This document shows, one piece after another, positions 1-9,100 of a stretch of DNA of 17,576 nucleotides. The number at the start of each line of letters is the position of its first letter. The first letter of the stretch is position 1. The notes beneath the pieces were generated by a model. The model did not search any database and was not told the origin of the DNA. It saw nothing but the letters and a program-made list of their open reading frames with translations. The position numbers and the translations under genes are program-made. The stretch is from CAYYSY01 sp964474355 (GTDB lineage: Bacteria; Myxococcota_A; UBA9160; UBA4427), in assembly GCA_964474355.1 (NCBI GenBank), contig CAYYSY010000179.1, positions 1 to 17,576 of the forward strand, in the 5' to 3' direction.

Positions 1-1
1 G

Positions 2-295
2 CCGAAGCACCGGCTGATCCGCAGACGAAGCCCGGCCGGGGACGAGGCGACCTCGCTCGAGCTCTACGCCCTCGACGCCGATCCAGCCGAAATCAAGAAC
101 CTCGCCGGTATCGCGCCCGCCGCCACCGAGGCGCTGGGCGCCGAGCTCGACGCCCACCTCGCTGCGGCCGCCGCGAAGCGAGCGGTACTGCTCGCCCGCG
201 AGCGCGAGGTCCTCGCTGCGGGCGGGCGGACCGCGGCGCCCCAGGTCGACGAAGAGCGCCTCCAGCGCCTCCGCGAGCTCGGCTACATCGAGTAG
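2..295 (+). CDS. Sulfatase-like protein, C-terminal fragment
   Basis: This is the last 97 codons of a gene that enters from the left edge; the reading frame begins at base 2 and ends at TAG 293-295. The fragment reads ELYALDADPAEIKNLA near its start and ends with RLQRLRELGYIE. The pattern 'ELYdLe.DP.E..NLA' followed by a helical stretch and a final 'LR.LGY' is typical of the C-terminus of type I sulfatases (alkaline phosphatase superfamily), which hydrolyse sulfate esters. The catalytic Cys/Ser-x-Pro-x-Arg site lies in the N-terminal part and is outside the window, so neither activity nor substrate can be judged. The gene converges with the minus-strand FG-GAP gene, with only 25 bp between the stop codons. 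The family call rests on the tail alone. Confidence 0.7.
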   Translation, partial: PKHRLIRRRSPAGDEATSLELYALDADPAEIKNLAGIAPAATEALGAELDAHLAAAAAKRAVLLAREREVLAAGGRTAAPQVDEERLQRLRELGYIE

Positions 296-320
296 GGCGT
301 GTCGGGCCCGATTCGACGGC

Positions 321-1985
321 TCACTCCACCGGCACCATCCGCGGCGTCGTCCCGGGTAGGATGCCCTTGTTGTACGACACGTAGAGCCGGCCGGCGGCGT
401 CGCGGGGGTCGTAGCTGACGAAGTCGTCGAGGCCGTCGCCGTCGAGGTCCGAGACGCGCAGGAACCCGGCCGAGACCTTGCTCGGCTGCTCGGCGACCTT
501 GCGCGTGAAGCCCGGCCCCTTGTCGGTCGCCTTGCCCAGCCGCACGCCGAGCTCGTCGTCCGAGTGCTGGTAGAGCGCGTCGTTGCGGCCGTCGCCGTTC
601 CAGTCGCCTTCGGTGGTGGGCAGCAGCCCGTCGACGCGGCCCTCGCCGAAGTTCAGCTTGAACACCATGTCCTCGCTCCACGACTCGCGGAGCTTGCCGC
701 CGTCGGCCGCCGTGAGCACGCGCACCTTGATCTCGGCCTTGCGGGTCAGCAGCACCCGCACCATCTGCATGATGCCGAACTGCACCGACGACTCGATCAG
801 CTCGACGCGTCCGTCGCCGTCGAGATCCATGGGCTCGATGCCCGAAAAGCCCTTCTCGAGGCGGAGCTGCTTGTCGGGCTCGCGGTCGGCGTCGATGCCC
901 GCCTGTCCCGACGCGTCGCGCGTGTTGAAGAAGAAGTCGGTCTCGCTGAGGCCGTTGTTGAAGCCGCCCGAGATGCGATGGAGCATCAGATCGGTGAGGT
1001 CGTCGCCGTTCACGTCCGTGGCGAAGTACGTGACGTCGGTGCTCTCGAAGCGCAGCTCGGCCTCTTCGTCGAAGGGCCGCAGGGGGATGCGGCGCGATGG
1101 CTCGCTCGGCAGCCCCTCGCCCCGCTCGTGGTAGATCGCGATCTCCCAGCGCGTCAGCGCGTAGAGGTCGGTGCGGCCGTCGCCGTCGTCGTCGCCCCGC
1201 ATCAGCACCGGCCAGTGCAGCATGGCGATGAGCAGCTTGCGCACGCGCGCGGGCAGGTCGGGATCCCAGGTGTCGTATTCCGCGACGAGCGGCATCTCGA
1301 TCGGGCGTGACTCGCCGGTCGCGAGGTCGACGATGATGCCGCCCGAGGTCGTCGGCACGAGCGCCTTTGCGCGGCCGTCGTTGTCCCAGTCGTTCACGAT
1401 CGGCATGCGCGAAACGAGCCGTTGCCGCGGCGGCAGGGGCAGCCCGCCCTCGATCGCGATCGTGCGCGGCGGGGCGTCGCCGAAGGGCCGCACCAGGGTC
1501 AGCCCGCGATGGTCGAGCCAGACGAGCTCGCCCCCCGGCCTTTCATCCACGTCGCAAACGTCGAGCGCCATGGCATCCGCGGGCACGTCCACGCGGATCG
1601 GCGCAGGCGCCCCGTCGTCCACGCCGCGCCCGCACGGAAAGATCGTGACCTCCCGCGATTCGTCGGGCGGACCCCCGGAGACCGAAATCACGAGTATATC
1701 CGATGTGTTGGGTCCACATTTGCCGGTCAGCGCGACGGGCCAGACCTGCACCGGGCGGCCGCTGACCCGGAGCTCGACGGTCTCGAAGGGGGCCTCGCCG
1801 GCGTAGCCGGTCGTGGCCGTCGCGGCCAGGCCGAGCACCGCGAGGGCGGTCAGGAGCGCGCGACCGGCCCTTCGCGCACGCCCGGGCCGCGAAACGGCAC
1901 GGCTCCGGGAGGGGCACGGACGGAGAGGGCGGGGGATTCGGGGCTCCACGGGCCGAGAGGATACGCAAGATCTCGCCGAGACCAC
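321..1985 (-). CDS. Secreted FG-GAP/VCBS repeat protein
   Basis: The 554-residue product has a hydrophobic stretch (about residues 43-58) ending in TTGYA-GEAP, which looks like a signal peptide cleaved near residue 62. The mature part carries at least six Asp-rich loops of the FG-GAP/VCBS type: WDNDGRAKAL (about 196), DDDGDGRTDLY (about 262), DVNGDDLTDLM (about 320), DLDGDGRVELI (about 382), DWNGDGRNDAL (about 459) and DLDGDGLDDFV (about 509). Such loops bind Ca2+ in beta-propeller blades of extracellular or periplasmic proteins, often adhesive; the exact role here is unknown. No enzymatic domain is recognised. The start is a GTG with GAGG about 10 bases upstream, but it gives an unusually long 42-residue n-region, so a later start such as the GTG at 1949 is possible. 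It is transcribed divergently from the kinase gene, with 122 bp between the start codons. Confidence 0.8.
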   Translation of the reverse strand: MVSARSCVSSRPVEPRIPRPLRPCPSRSRAVSRPGRARRAGRALLTALAVLGLAATATTGYAGEAPFETVELRVSGRPVQVWPVALTGKCGPNTSDILVISVSGGPPDESREVTIFPCGRGVDDGAPAPIRVDVPADAMALDVCDVDERPGGELVWLDHRGLTLVRPFGDAPPRTIAIEGGLPLPPRQRLVSRMPIVNDWDNDGRAKALVPTTSGGIIVDLATGESRPIEMPLVAEYDTWDPDLPARVRKLLIAMLHWPVLMRGDDDGDGRTDLYALTRWEIAIYHERGEGLPSEPSRRIPLRPFDEEAELRFESTDVTYFATDVNGDDLTDLMLHRISGGFNNGLSETDFFFNTRDASGQAGIDADREPDKQLRLEKGFSGIEPMDLDGDGRVELIESSVQFGIMQMVRVLLTRKAEIKVRVLTAADGGKLRESWSEDMVFKLNFGEGRVDGLLPTTEGDWNGDGRNDALYQHSDDELGVRLGKATDKGPGFTRKVAEQPSKVSAGFLRVSDLDGDGLDDFVSYDPRDAAGRLYVSYNKGILPGTTPRMVPVE

Positions 1986-2107
1986 CGTGCGCGAGCCTCA
2001 AATCAAGCGTCCGAACGGCCGATACGTGGCCAGATGTTCCGGGCCCGCCCGGACCCACCCGCGCGGTGCTCGATCGAGCCGCCGCACGGTCTCGAGGAAC
2101 GAGCGCC

Positions 2108-4744
2108 GTGGTGTTGATCGGACGCATGTTTGCTGGCCTGCTCGCGATTCCGCTCGTCGTCGCGGGCGCGCTCGGACTCGCTTCGGCCTACCTCTCGGGC
2201 ACCGACCTGATGCAGGGCGTCTACGGCGCGCTGCAGTCGGGCAACGCCTGGCTGATCGACCAGGGCGCCGACATCCCGCTCGACGCATCGGTGACCCTCG
2301 AAGAGTGGCTGGTGAATCCGCTGCTCCGCTTCACGCTCCTGCCCTTCGGCCTCGTCTGCGTCTTCCTCGCCTCAGGCATCGGCATGGCCGGAAAGTCCTC
2401 GAAGGCGAAGAAGTCGAAGAAGAAGAAGGAAGATGACGCCAGCGACGCCGCCCCGGCCGAGGAGCAGAACGACAGGAAGACGGCGAAGAAGCTGAAGAAG
2501 CAGGCGGCCGCACTCACCAAGAAGGGCGAGGTCGAGGAGGCCGCCGAGATGCTCTGGCACTCGGGCGAGCTCGACGCGGCCGCAGACATCTTCATCGAGC
2601 ACGAGAAGTACGAGCAGGCGGCCGCGATCCGCCACGACCAGAACCGCTTCCACGAGTCGGCGGAGCTTCACCTGAAGGCCGGCAACTACGAGAACGCCGG
2701 CGCCATCTACGCGCAGGTCGAGGCCTGGACCGAGGCCGGCGACTGCTATCACAAGGCCGACAGCCTCTCGGTCGCGGCCGAGATGTACGAGAAGGGCGGC
2801 AACCACCGGAAGGCCGCCGACTGCTACAAGTCCGTCGAGTTCCATCGCCACGCCGCCTCGAACTACGTGAAGGTGCAGAATTGGAAGGAGGCCGCGGAGT
2901 GCCTCGGCGAGGTGCTCCGGGACGAGCTCAACAAGGGCAAGAACGATCCGGCCAAGGGGGCCGAGCTGAAGAAGCTCGGGCGTCAGGTCGCGAAGCTCCA
3001 TCTCCGCGCGGACGACAAGGAGCAGGCACAGGCGATCCTCACCGAGGCCGAATGCTTCGAGGACGCCGCCAAGGTCGCGCTCAGCCTCGAGAAGTTCGCC
3101 GAGGCGGCCGAGCTCTTCCGCGACGCCCAGCAGCCCGAGAACGCCGCAGAGGCGCTGCGCCAGCTCGGCGAGGACGAGGCCGCGGCGCGTCTCCTCGGCG
3201 CCATGCACCGTGATCGCGGCGAGCTGGCGGAAGCGGCGGCGCTGATGCGCGATGCGAAGGACTTCCTCGAGGCGGGCGATCTCTACCGCCAGATGGAGAG
3301 CTACGCCGAGGCGGGTGAGTGCTACGAGACGCAGGGCGATTACGTGCAGGCCGCCGAGATGTTCCAGATCAGCGGCGATCGCGCGCGGGCCGCCGAGGAC
3401 TACGAGAAGGCCGGTCTGTTCAGCGAGGCGGCAGAGTGCTGGGCGCTCGCCAATGTGCCCGAGAGGGAGGCCGGGGCGCTCGACCAGGCGGGTCAGCACC
3501 TGCAGGCGGGCGAGGTCTACCACCGCGAGGGCCGCGACGAAGAGGCGATCACGGTGCTGCAGAAGGTGCAGTCCGACGACGAGGGCTTCGGTAGCGCCGC
3601 CGCGCTGCTCGGCGACATCTTCCGTGCGCGCGGTCAGCTCTCGCTCGCCATCAAGAAGCTGCAGCAGAGCCTCGACGGTGCCGCGCTCGACACGGGCAAC
3701 ATGCCCATCTACTACACGCTCGCCTCCATCCACGCCGAGGCGGGTGAGCTGTCGCACGCCGTCGAGATCTTCGAGAAGATCCTGGCGCTCGACTATCACT
3801 TCCAGGACGTCGAGCAGCGGCTCGTGCAGCTGAAGGAGCGACTCGGCTCCGAGCCGCCGGGCGCTGCGGGCGTGCAGGCGCCGGCCGCCGGTGCCACCGA
3901 CGCGAGCGCGGGCACCACGCCGGGCGTGTCGGCCGCGCAGCCCAGCCGCTACCAGATCGTCGGTGAGCTCGGCCGCGGCGGCATGGGCATCGTCTACAAG
4001 GCGAAGGACACCGTGCTCGACCGGCTCGTCGCCTACAAGGTGCTGCCCGAGTCGCTGAAGGAGAACCCGCACGCGGTCACCAACTTTCTTCGTGAGGCGA
4101 AGGCGGCCGCGAAGCTCAACCACCCCAACATCGTGACCGTGTACGACTGCGGCGAGCAGGATGGCCGCTACTACATCGCGATGGAGTACGTCGACGGGAC
4201 CACGCTCAAGGAGATCCTCAGGCGCCGCGGGCGCATCTCTTCGTCGGGCATCCTGCACGTGCTCGTGCAGATGGCCGAGGCGCTCGCCTACGCGCACGAG
4301 CAGAAGGTCGTGCACCGCGACATCAAGCCCGCCAACGCCATGTGGACGCGCGACAAGAAGGCCAAGCTCATGGACTTCGGCCTCGCCAAGGTCGTCGAAG
4401 AGGTCCGCAACCACACGACGGCAGTGGCGGGCACGCCCTACTACATGAGCCCCGAGCAGACGCTCGGCAAGAACATCGATCACCGCACCGACATCTACTC
4501 GCTCGGCGTCGCGCTCTTCGAGATGGCGGCCGGGGTCGTGCCCTTCAAGGAAGGCAACATCCCCTACCACCACGTGCACACGTCGCCGCCGAACGTGCTC
4601 GAGGTCAGCCCCGACCTGCCGAAGCCGCTCGCGGCGATCATCCACAAGTGCCTCGAGAAGGACCCGGCGAAGCGCTTCCAGTCGGCCCGCGAGATCCTCG
4701 CGGCCGTGCGCGGCACGCTCGGCAATGGCGGCGCCGCCGAGTAG
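2108..4744 (+). CDS. Membrane-anchored TPR-like repeat Ser/Thr protein kinase
   Basis: The product is 878 residues from the GTG at 2108, chosen because GAGGA (2094-2098) lies 9 bases upstream; ATG 2126 is the alternative. Two membrane segments (about 8-29 and 72-93) flank a short loop. A Lys-rich stretch (96-107) follows the second, so the rest should be cytoplasmic. Residues 142-271 and 304-489 hold about 24 short repeats of 13 residues, then more TPR-like helices to about 585 and an Ala/Pro/Thr linker. Residues 615-871 are a Hanks-type kinase with every catalytic element visible: GRGGMG loop, Lys644 (in VAYK), a Glu in FLREAK, HRD with Asp738, DFG with Asp756, and an SPE motif. It should be active and phosphorylate Ser/Thr on proteins docked by the repeats; its targets are unknown. 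It lies 43 bp before lpxC on the same strand. Confidence 0.93.
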   Translation: MVLIGRMFAGLLAIPLVVAGALGLASAYLSGTDLMQGVYGALQSGNAWLIDQGADIPLDASVTLEEWLVNPLLRFTLLPFGLVCVFLASGIGMAGKSSKAKKSKKKKEDDASDAAPAEEQNDRKTAKKLKKQAAALTKKGEVEEAAEMLWHSGELDAAADIFIEHEKYEQAAAIRHDQNRFHESAELHLKAGNYENAGAIYAQVEAWTEAGDCYHKADSLSVAAEMYEKGGNHRKAADCYKSVEFHRHAASNYVKVQNWKEAAECLGEVLRDELNKGKNDPAKGAELKKLGRQVAKLHLRADDKEQAQAILTEAECFEDAAKVALSLEKFAEAAELFRDAQQPENAAEALRQLGEDEAAARLLGAMHRDRGELAEAAALMRDAKDFLEAGDLYRQMESYAEAGECYETQGDYVQAAEMFQISGDRARAAEDYEKAGLFSEAAECWALANVPEREAGALDQAGQHLQAGEVYHREGRDEEAITVLQKVQSDDEGFGSAAALLGDIFRARGQLSLAIKKLQQSLDGAALDTGNMPIYYTLASIHAEAGELSHAVEIFEKILALDYHFQDVEQRLVQLKERLGSEPPGAAGVQAPAAGATDASAGTTPGVSAAQPSRYQIVGELGRGGMGIVYKAKDTVLDRLVAYKVLPESLKENPHAVTNFLREAKAAAKLNHPNIVTVYDCGEQDGRYYIAMEYVDGTTLKEILRRRGRISSSGILHVLVQMAEALAYAHEQKVVHRDIKPANAMWTRDKKAKLMDFGLAKVVEEVRNHTTAVAGTPYYMSPEQTLGKNIDHRTDIYSLGVALFEMAAGVVPFKEGNIPYHHVHTSPPNVLEVSPDLPKPLAAIIHKCLEKDPAKRFQSAREILAAVRGTLGNGGAAE
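2531..2920 (+). repeat. Ten tandem 13-codon repeats (block 1) in the kinase gene
   Basis: Residues 142-271 of the kinase protein divide cleanly into ten consecutive 13-residue units without gaps. Examples are WTEAGDCYHKADS, LSVAAEMYEKGGN and HRKAADCYKSVEF. The pattern is an aromatic or aliphatic residue at position 1, Ala/Gly at 4-5 and often Tyr at 8. The period corresponds to 39 bp, but codons differ between copies, so this is old protein-level repetition and not a recent DNA duplication. Confidence 0.85.
3017..3574 (+). repeat. About fourteen 13-codon repeats (block 2) in the kinase gene
   Basis: Residues 304-489 continue the same 13-residue pattern, for example YAEAGECYETQGD, YVQAAEMFQISGD and FSEAAECWALANV. 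One unit (356-372) is four residues longer. The two blocks are separated by a charged, Lys-rich segment (about 272-303) that breaks the period. Confidence 0.8.
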
Positions 4745-4776
4745 CGCCCCCCGGTTACACTCCGCTCCTCACCCAT

Positions 4777-4782
4777 GGAGGG
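4777..4782 (+). promoter_or_regulatory. Shine-Dalgarno fixing the TTG start of lpxC
   Basis: GGAGGG at 4777-4782 sits 5 bases before TTG 4788. No ATG or GTG in frame lies near the expected N-terminus, and the conserved LpxC sequence begins within a few residues of this TTG. Confidence 0.75.
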
Positions 4783-4787
4783 CGGAT

Positions 4788-5672
4788 TTGCCTCGACACA
4801 CCCTCGCAGAGCCCTTCGCGTGCGAAGGCGTCGCGATCCACTCCGGCGCACCGGTGAAGCTCGTCGCGAAGCCGGCGGGGCCCGGGGACGGGATCAGCTT
4901 CGCGCGCGTCGATCTCGCGCCCGCGCCCGCGATCCCCGCCCGGCTCGAGGCGGTCTCGGGCGCTTCATTCGCGACGAGTCTGGCTGCGCCGGGTAGCCCC
5001 GCGGCGTCGGTCTCCACGGTCGAGCATCTGCTGGCCGCGCTCGCCACGTCCGGCGTCGACGACACACGCATCGAGCTCGACGGTCCAGAGGTGCCCGTCT
5101 GCGACGGCAGCGCGGCGCCGTTCGCCGAGCTGATCTCGAAGGCCGGCCTCACGCATCGTGATGCGCCTCGGCGCGAGATCGTGATCCGCGAGTCGATCGA
5201 GATCGAGATCGAGGCGGGCGATCGCCGCATCGCCGTCCATCCCTCCGACGCGTTCGGCGTCGACGTGGCGATCGACTTCGATCACCCCGCGATCGGCCGC
5301 CAGCGCATCGCGTGCGGCGAAGTGACACCGGAGTGGTTCGCACGCGAGATCGCGCCCGCGCGCACGTTCGGCTTCATCGCCGACGTCGACGCGCTGCGCG
5401 CTCGAGGCCTCGCGTGCGGCGCATCTCACGACAACACGGTCGTCTTCGACGAAGAAGGCGTGATGAACGAAGCGGGGCTCCGCTTCCCCGACGAGCCCGT
5501 GCGCCACAAGGCGCTCGACCTGCTCGGCGACCTGGCACTGCTCGGCGCGGCACTGCGCGGCCAGGTGATCGTGGAGAAGGGTGGCCACGGCCTCCATCAC
5601 CGCCTGGTGGCGGCGATCCTCGACGCACCGTCGGCGTGGACGTGGCAGGACCCGATCGCCGATCGGATCTGA
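4788..5672 (+). CDS. lpxC: UDP-3-O-acyl-N-acetylglucosamine deacetylase LpxC
   Basis: LpxC is the cytosolic Zn2+ enzyme that removes acetate from UDP-3-O-acyl-GlcNAc, the committed step of lipid A synthesis. The product has 294 residues, close to the roughly 300 of the family. Key residues are visible: STVEHL with Glu79 and zinc ligand His80, VRHKALD with zinc ligands His240 and Asp244, and GGHGLHH with His267, corresponding to catalytic His265 of E. coli. VCDGSAAPF, ARTFGF and GLACGASHDNTVV are also family motifs. The start is a TTG supported by a strong Shine-Dalgarno; an upstream in-frame extension would overlap the kinase gene and is not needed. It follows the kinase gene by 43 bp with no evident terminator, so the two are probably co-transcribed. 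No other lpx gene is in view. The identification is secure; only the start is inferred. Confidence 0.96.
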   Translation: MPRHTLAEPFACEGVAIHSGAPVKLVAKPAGPGDGISFARVDLAPAPAIPARLEAVSGASFATSLAAPGSPAASVSTVEHLLAALATSGVDDTRIELDGPEVPVCDGSAAPFAELISKAGLTHRDAPRREIVIRESIEIEIEAGDRRIAVHPSDAFGVDVAIDFDHPAIGRQRIACGEVTPEWFAREIAPARTFGFIADVDALRARGLACGASHDNTVVFDEEGVMNEAGLRFPDEPVRHKALDLLGDLALLGAALRGQVIVEKGGHGLHHRLVAAILDAPSAWTWQDPIADRI

Positions 5673-5703
5673 TCGAGTCTCGACGTCCGGGAGCGGTCGG
5701 AGA

Positions 5704-5722
5704 GCGGCCTCGCTGAGGCTGC
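5704..5722. terminator. Hairpin between convergent lpxC and PilZ genes
   Basis: An 8-bp stem (5704-5711 with 5715-5722, one G-U pair) closes a 3-base loop in the 58-bp gap between the two convergent stop codons. Its position suits a bidirectional terminator, but there is no clear U-tract on either side, so the call is weak. Confidence 0.3.
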
Positions 5723-5730
5723 TCGAGCTT

Positions 5731-6081
5731 CTAGAGCTCGTAGTCCTCGAGCTCGCGCGCGAGCTGCGTCGTCGCGGTCGAATCGACGAACTGCACGCCC
5801 GCGCCCGGGGCGCCCGTCGGCTCACCGGCCTTTGCCGTGCGCACCCACACCACGCGACCTTCGAGCTCGTGCAGCGTCTCGTAGCCCGGCAGGCGGAAGC
5901 GCAGCTTCAGGACGTCGCCCCTGCGGAGCGACTCGGTCGTCGCGAGGAACATGCCGCCGGCGCCGAGCGTCGTCGCGTAGTCGCAGTGCAGGCCGTCCGG
6001 CGTACGGTAGTCGACGAGCACGCGAATCGTCTGTCGCCTGTACCGACGGGTCTCTTCCGGACTTCGTTCCTGATTGGCCAT
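5731..6081 (-). CDS. PilZ domain protein
   Basis: The 116-residue product is a single PilZ-like domain, the family that usually binds cyclic di-GMP. The N-terminus carries the Arg motif (RRYRRQTIR, with Arg16 and Arg20 spaced RxxxR), followed by the strand pattern VLVDYR, then ATTLGAGGMFLAT, and later LRFRLPG and LEGRVVWVR. The second ligand motif, normally D/N-x-S-x-x-G, reads TLGAGG (38-43), so both the acidic/amide residue and the Ser are replaced; binding of cyclic di-GMP is therefore uncertain. I chose ATG 6081, which has GGAG 8 bases upstream; a GTG three codons earlier is the alternative. It lies 64 bp downstream of the giant TPR gene on the same strand and is probably in the same transcript. 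It converges with lpxC. Confidence 0.85.
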   Translation of the reverse strand: MANQERSPEETRRYRRQTIRVLVDYRTPDGLHCDYATTLGAGGMFLATTESLRRGDVLKLRFRLPGYETLHELEGRVVWVRTAKAGEPTGAPGAGVQFVDSTATTQLARELEDYEL

Positions 6082-6145
6082 GGCGTTCACTCCGTATCCA
6101 CACCCGACTCGCCGGGTGCGTCTCGTTTCGAAACAGGGCTACCCG

Positions 6146-9100
6146 TCAGAGACCCCTTCGGATCTTCTCGCACCAGGTCACGACCATCTTGGCGACGAGC
6201 TCTCGCGCATCGTCGGAGCTCTCGACCCACGCGCTGAGGTCGGCGTTCGAGGCCGGCGCGGCGTCCTCGCCGGTCGCGAGCTGGATCAGGGCCGCACGCA
6301 GGTCGCCGTCGCTGCGGTCGATCGCGACACGCGCCGCGAGCACCCGCACCGCGGAGCGCCACGCGTCGTAGTCGAGACTCTGCACCTCGCGCACCGAGAA
6401 GTCGCCGAGCGTCTTGCGGATCCGGCGCCGGGTCCAACGGCCGAGCGTGCGGTCGAGACCGTGGAGATAGGGGCTGTCGGCGCAGTTGCCGCCGGGATCG
6501 GCCGCAAGGGCGGTCACGGTGTAGATCACCGAGCTGAGCCCCTCGGTCGGCAGACCGCAGACACCGGGCGCCGTCATCTCGTCGATGCACGCTCGAATCA
6601 TCTCGTCGAAGCTGCCGTCGCCATCGCTCGGCGGCGGGATCTGATCGAGCGACGCGAGGACCTGCGCGACCTCTTCACGGGCCTGCGAGCAGATGCGGCG
6701 CGCCGTCTCGAAGAGCGGGTCGTCGAGCTTCGGCGTGGCCGACAGCTTGACCGGCAGCAGCTCCGGCGCCTCGGACATCTCGGACGGCGACGCCATGCCG
6801 ATCGCGCGCAGCAGCGCGAGTCCGAACTGCACCGAGAGATCGAGATCGCGGCGTCGCGCGATCTCGAGCAGCGCACGCAGCGAAGCGTTCTTGAGCGGGT
6901 CCTGACGGAGCAGCACCGCGTGGTGCTCGACCGCATCCGCCCAGCGGCTCGGCACGCGCGCGAGCAGGCCGGCGATCGGTTCGCGTGCGCCGTCGAGATC
7001 GGGGTCGAGCGCCAGCGCGCGTTCGTAGGCGCCGAGCGCCTCGTCGAGGTCTTCCATGGGCCCGGCGAGCAGGCGCCCGCGCTCGAGGTGGACCGGCGCG
7101 AGCGTGCGGTCGTCGGCATCGGGATGCCGCTCGATGAACGTGACCAGCGCCTGATTGGCGGCGAACCAGTCCCCGCCGCTGCGCAGCAGCCGCGCCTGGG
7201 CGAGCACGGCGTCGGTCGCCTGCGGATCGGCCTCGGCCGCCGCTGCATACGCCTCGGCCGCCGCAGCGCGGTCGCCCCGCGCCTCGAGCAGCTCGCCGCG
7301 GATCGCTGCGACTCCGGCCAGCTCGGGCTGGCCTTCTAGGTGCGGCAGGGCGTCGCCGCTCGCGCCGAGCGCCTCGTCTCCGCGCTCCGCGTCGTGGAGC
7401 AGCGCGACGAGCCTCGCCCACGCCGCGCCGAGGCTGGCGTCGTCTGCGCACGCAGCGCGCAGATGCGACTCGGCGTCGCCGCCGCGATCGAGCGCCACCA
7501 GGTGATCGGCCGCGCGCAGGTGCGTGCGAGCTCGCGAGGGCGGGACATCGTCGTGCTCGAGCCAGCGCTCGAGCGCTTCGAGCGCCGCCGCGGCGTCCTC
7601 CCGCGCCTCGTGGATGCGGGCCACGCCCTCGTGGGAGAACGTGTCCGACGGCGCGAGCTCGAGCGCCGCACCGAAGTGCTCGAGGGCCGCGTCCATCTCG
7701 TCCGCGCTCTCGAGGCAGCGCCCAAGCAGCGCCTCCTGCTCGGCACGCAGCGGGTTGTCGCCCGATTGTCCGAGCCGCGTCTCGAGCAGCGGTCGCGCCT
7801 GCGCGTAGTCGCCCGCATCGAAGAAGATGCGGCTCTGCGCGTCGAGCGCCTCGGGCTCTTCGGGGGCCTGGCTGAGCGCGATGCCATAGAAGCGCGCGGC
7901 GGCCTCGTCGCGATCGCGCCGCCGGGCGCAGCGGCCACCGACCAGCGCGGTCGCCAGCCTCAGATCGCTGTCGAGCGCGTCGGTCTCACTCCCCGCATCG
8001 AGCGCCAGACCGGCGGCCTCCTCGGCCTCCTCGTCCAGCTCGCGGTGGTCGGCCACGCGCGCGAGCACGGCGTGGGCCATGGCATCGCCGGGCTCGACCT
8101 CGACGGCGCTCCGCAGTCGCGCGAGCGCCTTGTCCGCATCGCTCTCTTCGACGAGCAGCGCCGCCTCGAGCAGCCGCTTGCACGCGTCGCGCGGCGGCAG
8201 CAGCTCGGAAGCACGCTCGAGCGCCTCACCTGCAGCTGCGTCGTCCGCGTTGCGCCGGCAGAGGTCGGCCACGGCGTCCCAGGCGGTCGCGCTCTCGGCG
8301 TCGAGCTCCGTCGCCGTGCGCGCCCACTCGAGCGCACCCGACACGCGGCCGAGGTCGGCGAGCACGCCGGAGAGTCGAAGCGCATCCTGGCAGCGGGGGG
8401 CGGCGTCGGAGTGCCGGCACCAGTCGGCGAAGACGTCGGTGAACCGGTCCTTGTCGCCCAGGGCAATGTGCAGCTCGGCCAGATCCCGCAGATCCGGTGC
8501 GTCGAGGTCGCCGATCGTGGCCGCGGCCTCGTAGGCCCGGAGCGCCCGTGCGTCGTCGCCCGCCTGGTCGCGCGCGATCGTGCCGGCGCGCAGCCAGATC
8601 TCGCGGCGCCGGGCCGGATCCTCCTGGCCGAGCAGCTCGACCTCGCGGTCGAAGTGGTCGAGCGCGTCGGTCCATGCGCTGCGCTCCTCGGCCAGCTGCT
8701 GCAGTGAGCGCAGGGCATCGAGGTCGGTCGAATGCACCTCGAGCGCAGAGCCGAATGCACTGGCCGCGCCATCGAGCTCAGCGAGCCGGTGCCAGCGCAC
8801 CTCGCCGAGCCGCCGCCACAGCGCCGCCCGTCCGGTGGGATCGACATCGCCGGCCGGTGCTTCGGCGGTCGCATCGAGCTCGAACTCGATGCCGCGGCTC
8901 ACACGGCTCCAGTCGCGCAGCAGCTCACCGGCGGTCCGCAGGCCGCGAATCGCCTCGAGGTCGTCGCTCGCGTGCTCGAGTAGCGACTCCCATGCCGTCG
9001 CGGCGCCGAGCGGCGAGTGGAGGCGCTCCGCGCGCAGCCGAGCGAGGTCTCGCCAGCCGTCGCTTCGCTGGTCGCCGTCGAGGTCGTCGCGCTCGAGCCG

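Noticed and set aside
2372..4645. A 757-codon minus-strand open frame across the kinase gene.
   Set aside because: It is the complementary shadow of the kinase gene; the translation is His/Val/Leu/Arg-rich without any motif, whereas the + strand has a complete kinase domain.
6126..6135. A GTTTCGAAAC palindrome in the spacer between the giant TPR and PilZ genes as a terminator or operator.
   Set aside because: A 10-bp perfect palindrome leaves no proper loop for a hairpin, has no U-tract and occurs once only; there is no further support for a binding site.
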